From Aquimarina rhabdastrellae (lineage in GTDB: Bacteria; Bacteroidota; Bacteroidia; Flavobacteriales; Flavobacteriaceae), in NCBI GenBank assembly GCA_947387485.1, contig CANDNT010000013.1, positions 40,681 to 104,680 of the forward strand: a DNA stretch of 64,000 nucleotides, in the 5' to 3' direction. The notes under the pieces are model-generated. The model had not been told where the DNA came from and made no database searches. It saw only the letters and a program-made list of their open reading frames with translations. This document shows, piece after piece, positions 63,885 to 64,000 of this stretch. Numbering within the stretch: position 1 is the first letter of the stretch; every line of letters begins with the position of its first letter. A program made the translations under genes and the position numbers.

Positions 63885-64000
63885 AAAGTTGTGCAAACTA
63901 CTAAATAGCAGTAAATTGAAGTAACGACACTTTAATTTATATGCACAACTTTAGCGCAAATTTCGAGAAAATAATGGGTGTTTTGAAAAAATTGGAGGTA
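63885..64000 (+). mobile_element. Left end of an insertion sequence, running off the window
   Basis: AAAGTTGTGCA (63885-63895) is repeated inverted as TGCACAACTTT (63942-63952), and the reading frame of the histidine kinase breaks off at exactly this place (stop codons at 63898-63900 and 63901-63903 on the minus strand). The right end is outside the window. The family cannot be fixed from this fragment. The exact boundary is uncertain by a few bases. Confidence 0.55.
63941..64000 (+). CDS. Transposase N-terminus (partial)
   Basis: An ATG at 63941 opens a frame that reads MHNFSANFEKIMGVLKKLEV and continues beyond the window. The start and sequence style are those of a transposase N-terminus and its place at the IS end supports that, but 20 residues are too few to name the family. 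Confidence 0.4.
   Translation, partial: MHNFSANFEKIMGVLKKLEV

Noticed and set aside
1..64000. CRISPR arrays, tRNA or rRNA genes
   Set aside because: No regularly spaced repeats, cloverleaf-like segments or rRNA-like stretches were noticed when reading both strands; a covariance-model scan could still find a small RNA.

Overview
The window looks like a chromosomal segment of a marine Flavobacteriaceae-type member of the Bacteroidota (Aquimarina/Tenacibaculum-like is an inference; no marker gene here fixes the genus). The evidence is AT-rich DNA, Bacteroidota -7 promoter elements of the form TAnnTTTG, no clear Shine-Dalgarno sequences, many TonB-dependent receptors, and lipoproteins with an acidic stretch just after the lipidated cysteine. 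No rRNA, tRNA or CRISPR array was seen.

Layout. (1) 1-3194: tail of a membrane protein, then a HmuR/HmuY-like haem uptake pair. (2) 3707-12850: a ribosomally made peptide (TOMM/RiPP-type) locus with an FHA/winged-helix regulator, a 1333-residue kinase/cyclase-homology/ATPase fusion, a candidate precursor ending in Thr-Cys-Cys, a fused E1-like/YcaO cyclodehydratase, and a KamA-like radical SAM enzyme that lacks the family's PLP lysine. This is the most unusual part of the window. (3) 13027-24382: a hydroxamate siderophore (bisucaberin/desferrioxamine-like) operon with a decarboxylase, N-hydroxylase, MFS exporter, a fused GNAT-NIS synthetase, and a second, split copy of the same cassette, followed by less expected genes. 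(4) 24512-29879: a lipoyl-like protein, an AraC regulator, and a divergent TonB receptor with a DUF4374 lipoprotein, probably the siderophore import side. (5) 29978-41936: iron storage and economy genes (ferritin, flavodoxin, a 48-residue Cys-rich protein), an FbpABC-type ferric transporter, and a DUF4856/imelysin/HTTM/TonB receptor operon. (6) 42074-62178: mostly housekeeping genes (HMG-CoA lyase, PyrD, PepT, MscS, YajC, NusB, leucine dehydrogenase, ABC exporter, PUR-domain protein, M14 peptidase, Mpo1-like, cyclophilin-FKBP) plus one TonB receptor/lipoprotein operon. (7) 62260-64000: a LytS-type histidine kinase whose 5' end appears to be cut by an insertion sequence that runs off the window.

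Regulation visible in the sequence. A 23-bp imperfect palindrome, TTATTTAGA-N5-TATAAATAA, is present at seven places, each at the promoter of an iron-related gene: the haem receptor, the siderophore operon, the AraC gene, the siderophore receptor, flavodoxin/orphan, FbpABC and the DUF4856 operon. It is probably the operator of the iron repressor. In addition, the siderophore operon and the TonB receptor next to the AraC gene share a 30-bp element (27 of 30 bases the same) that contains two CGTCnTTTT repeats 21 bp apart and lies at exactly the same distance from the -7 element. This looks like the binding site of the AraC activator and ties siderophore synthesis to uptake.
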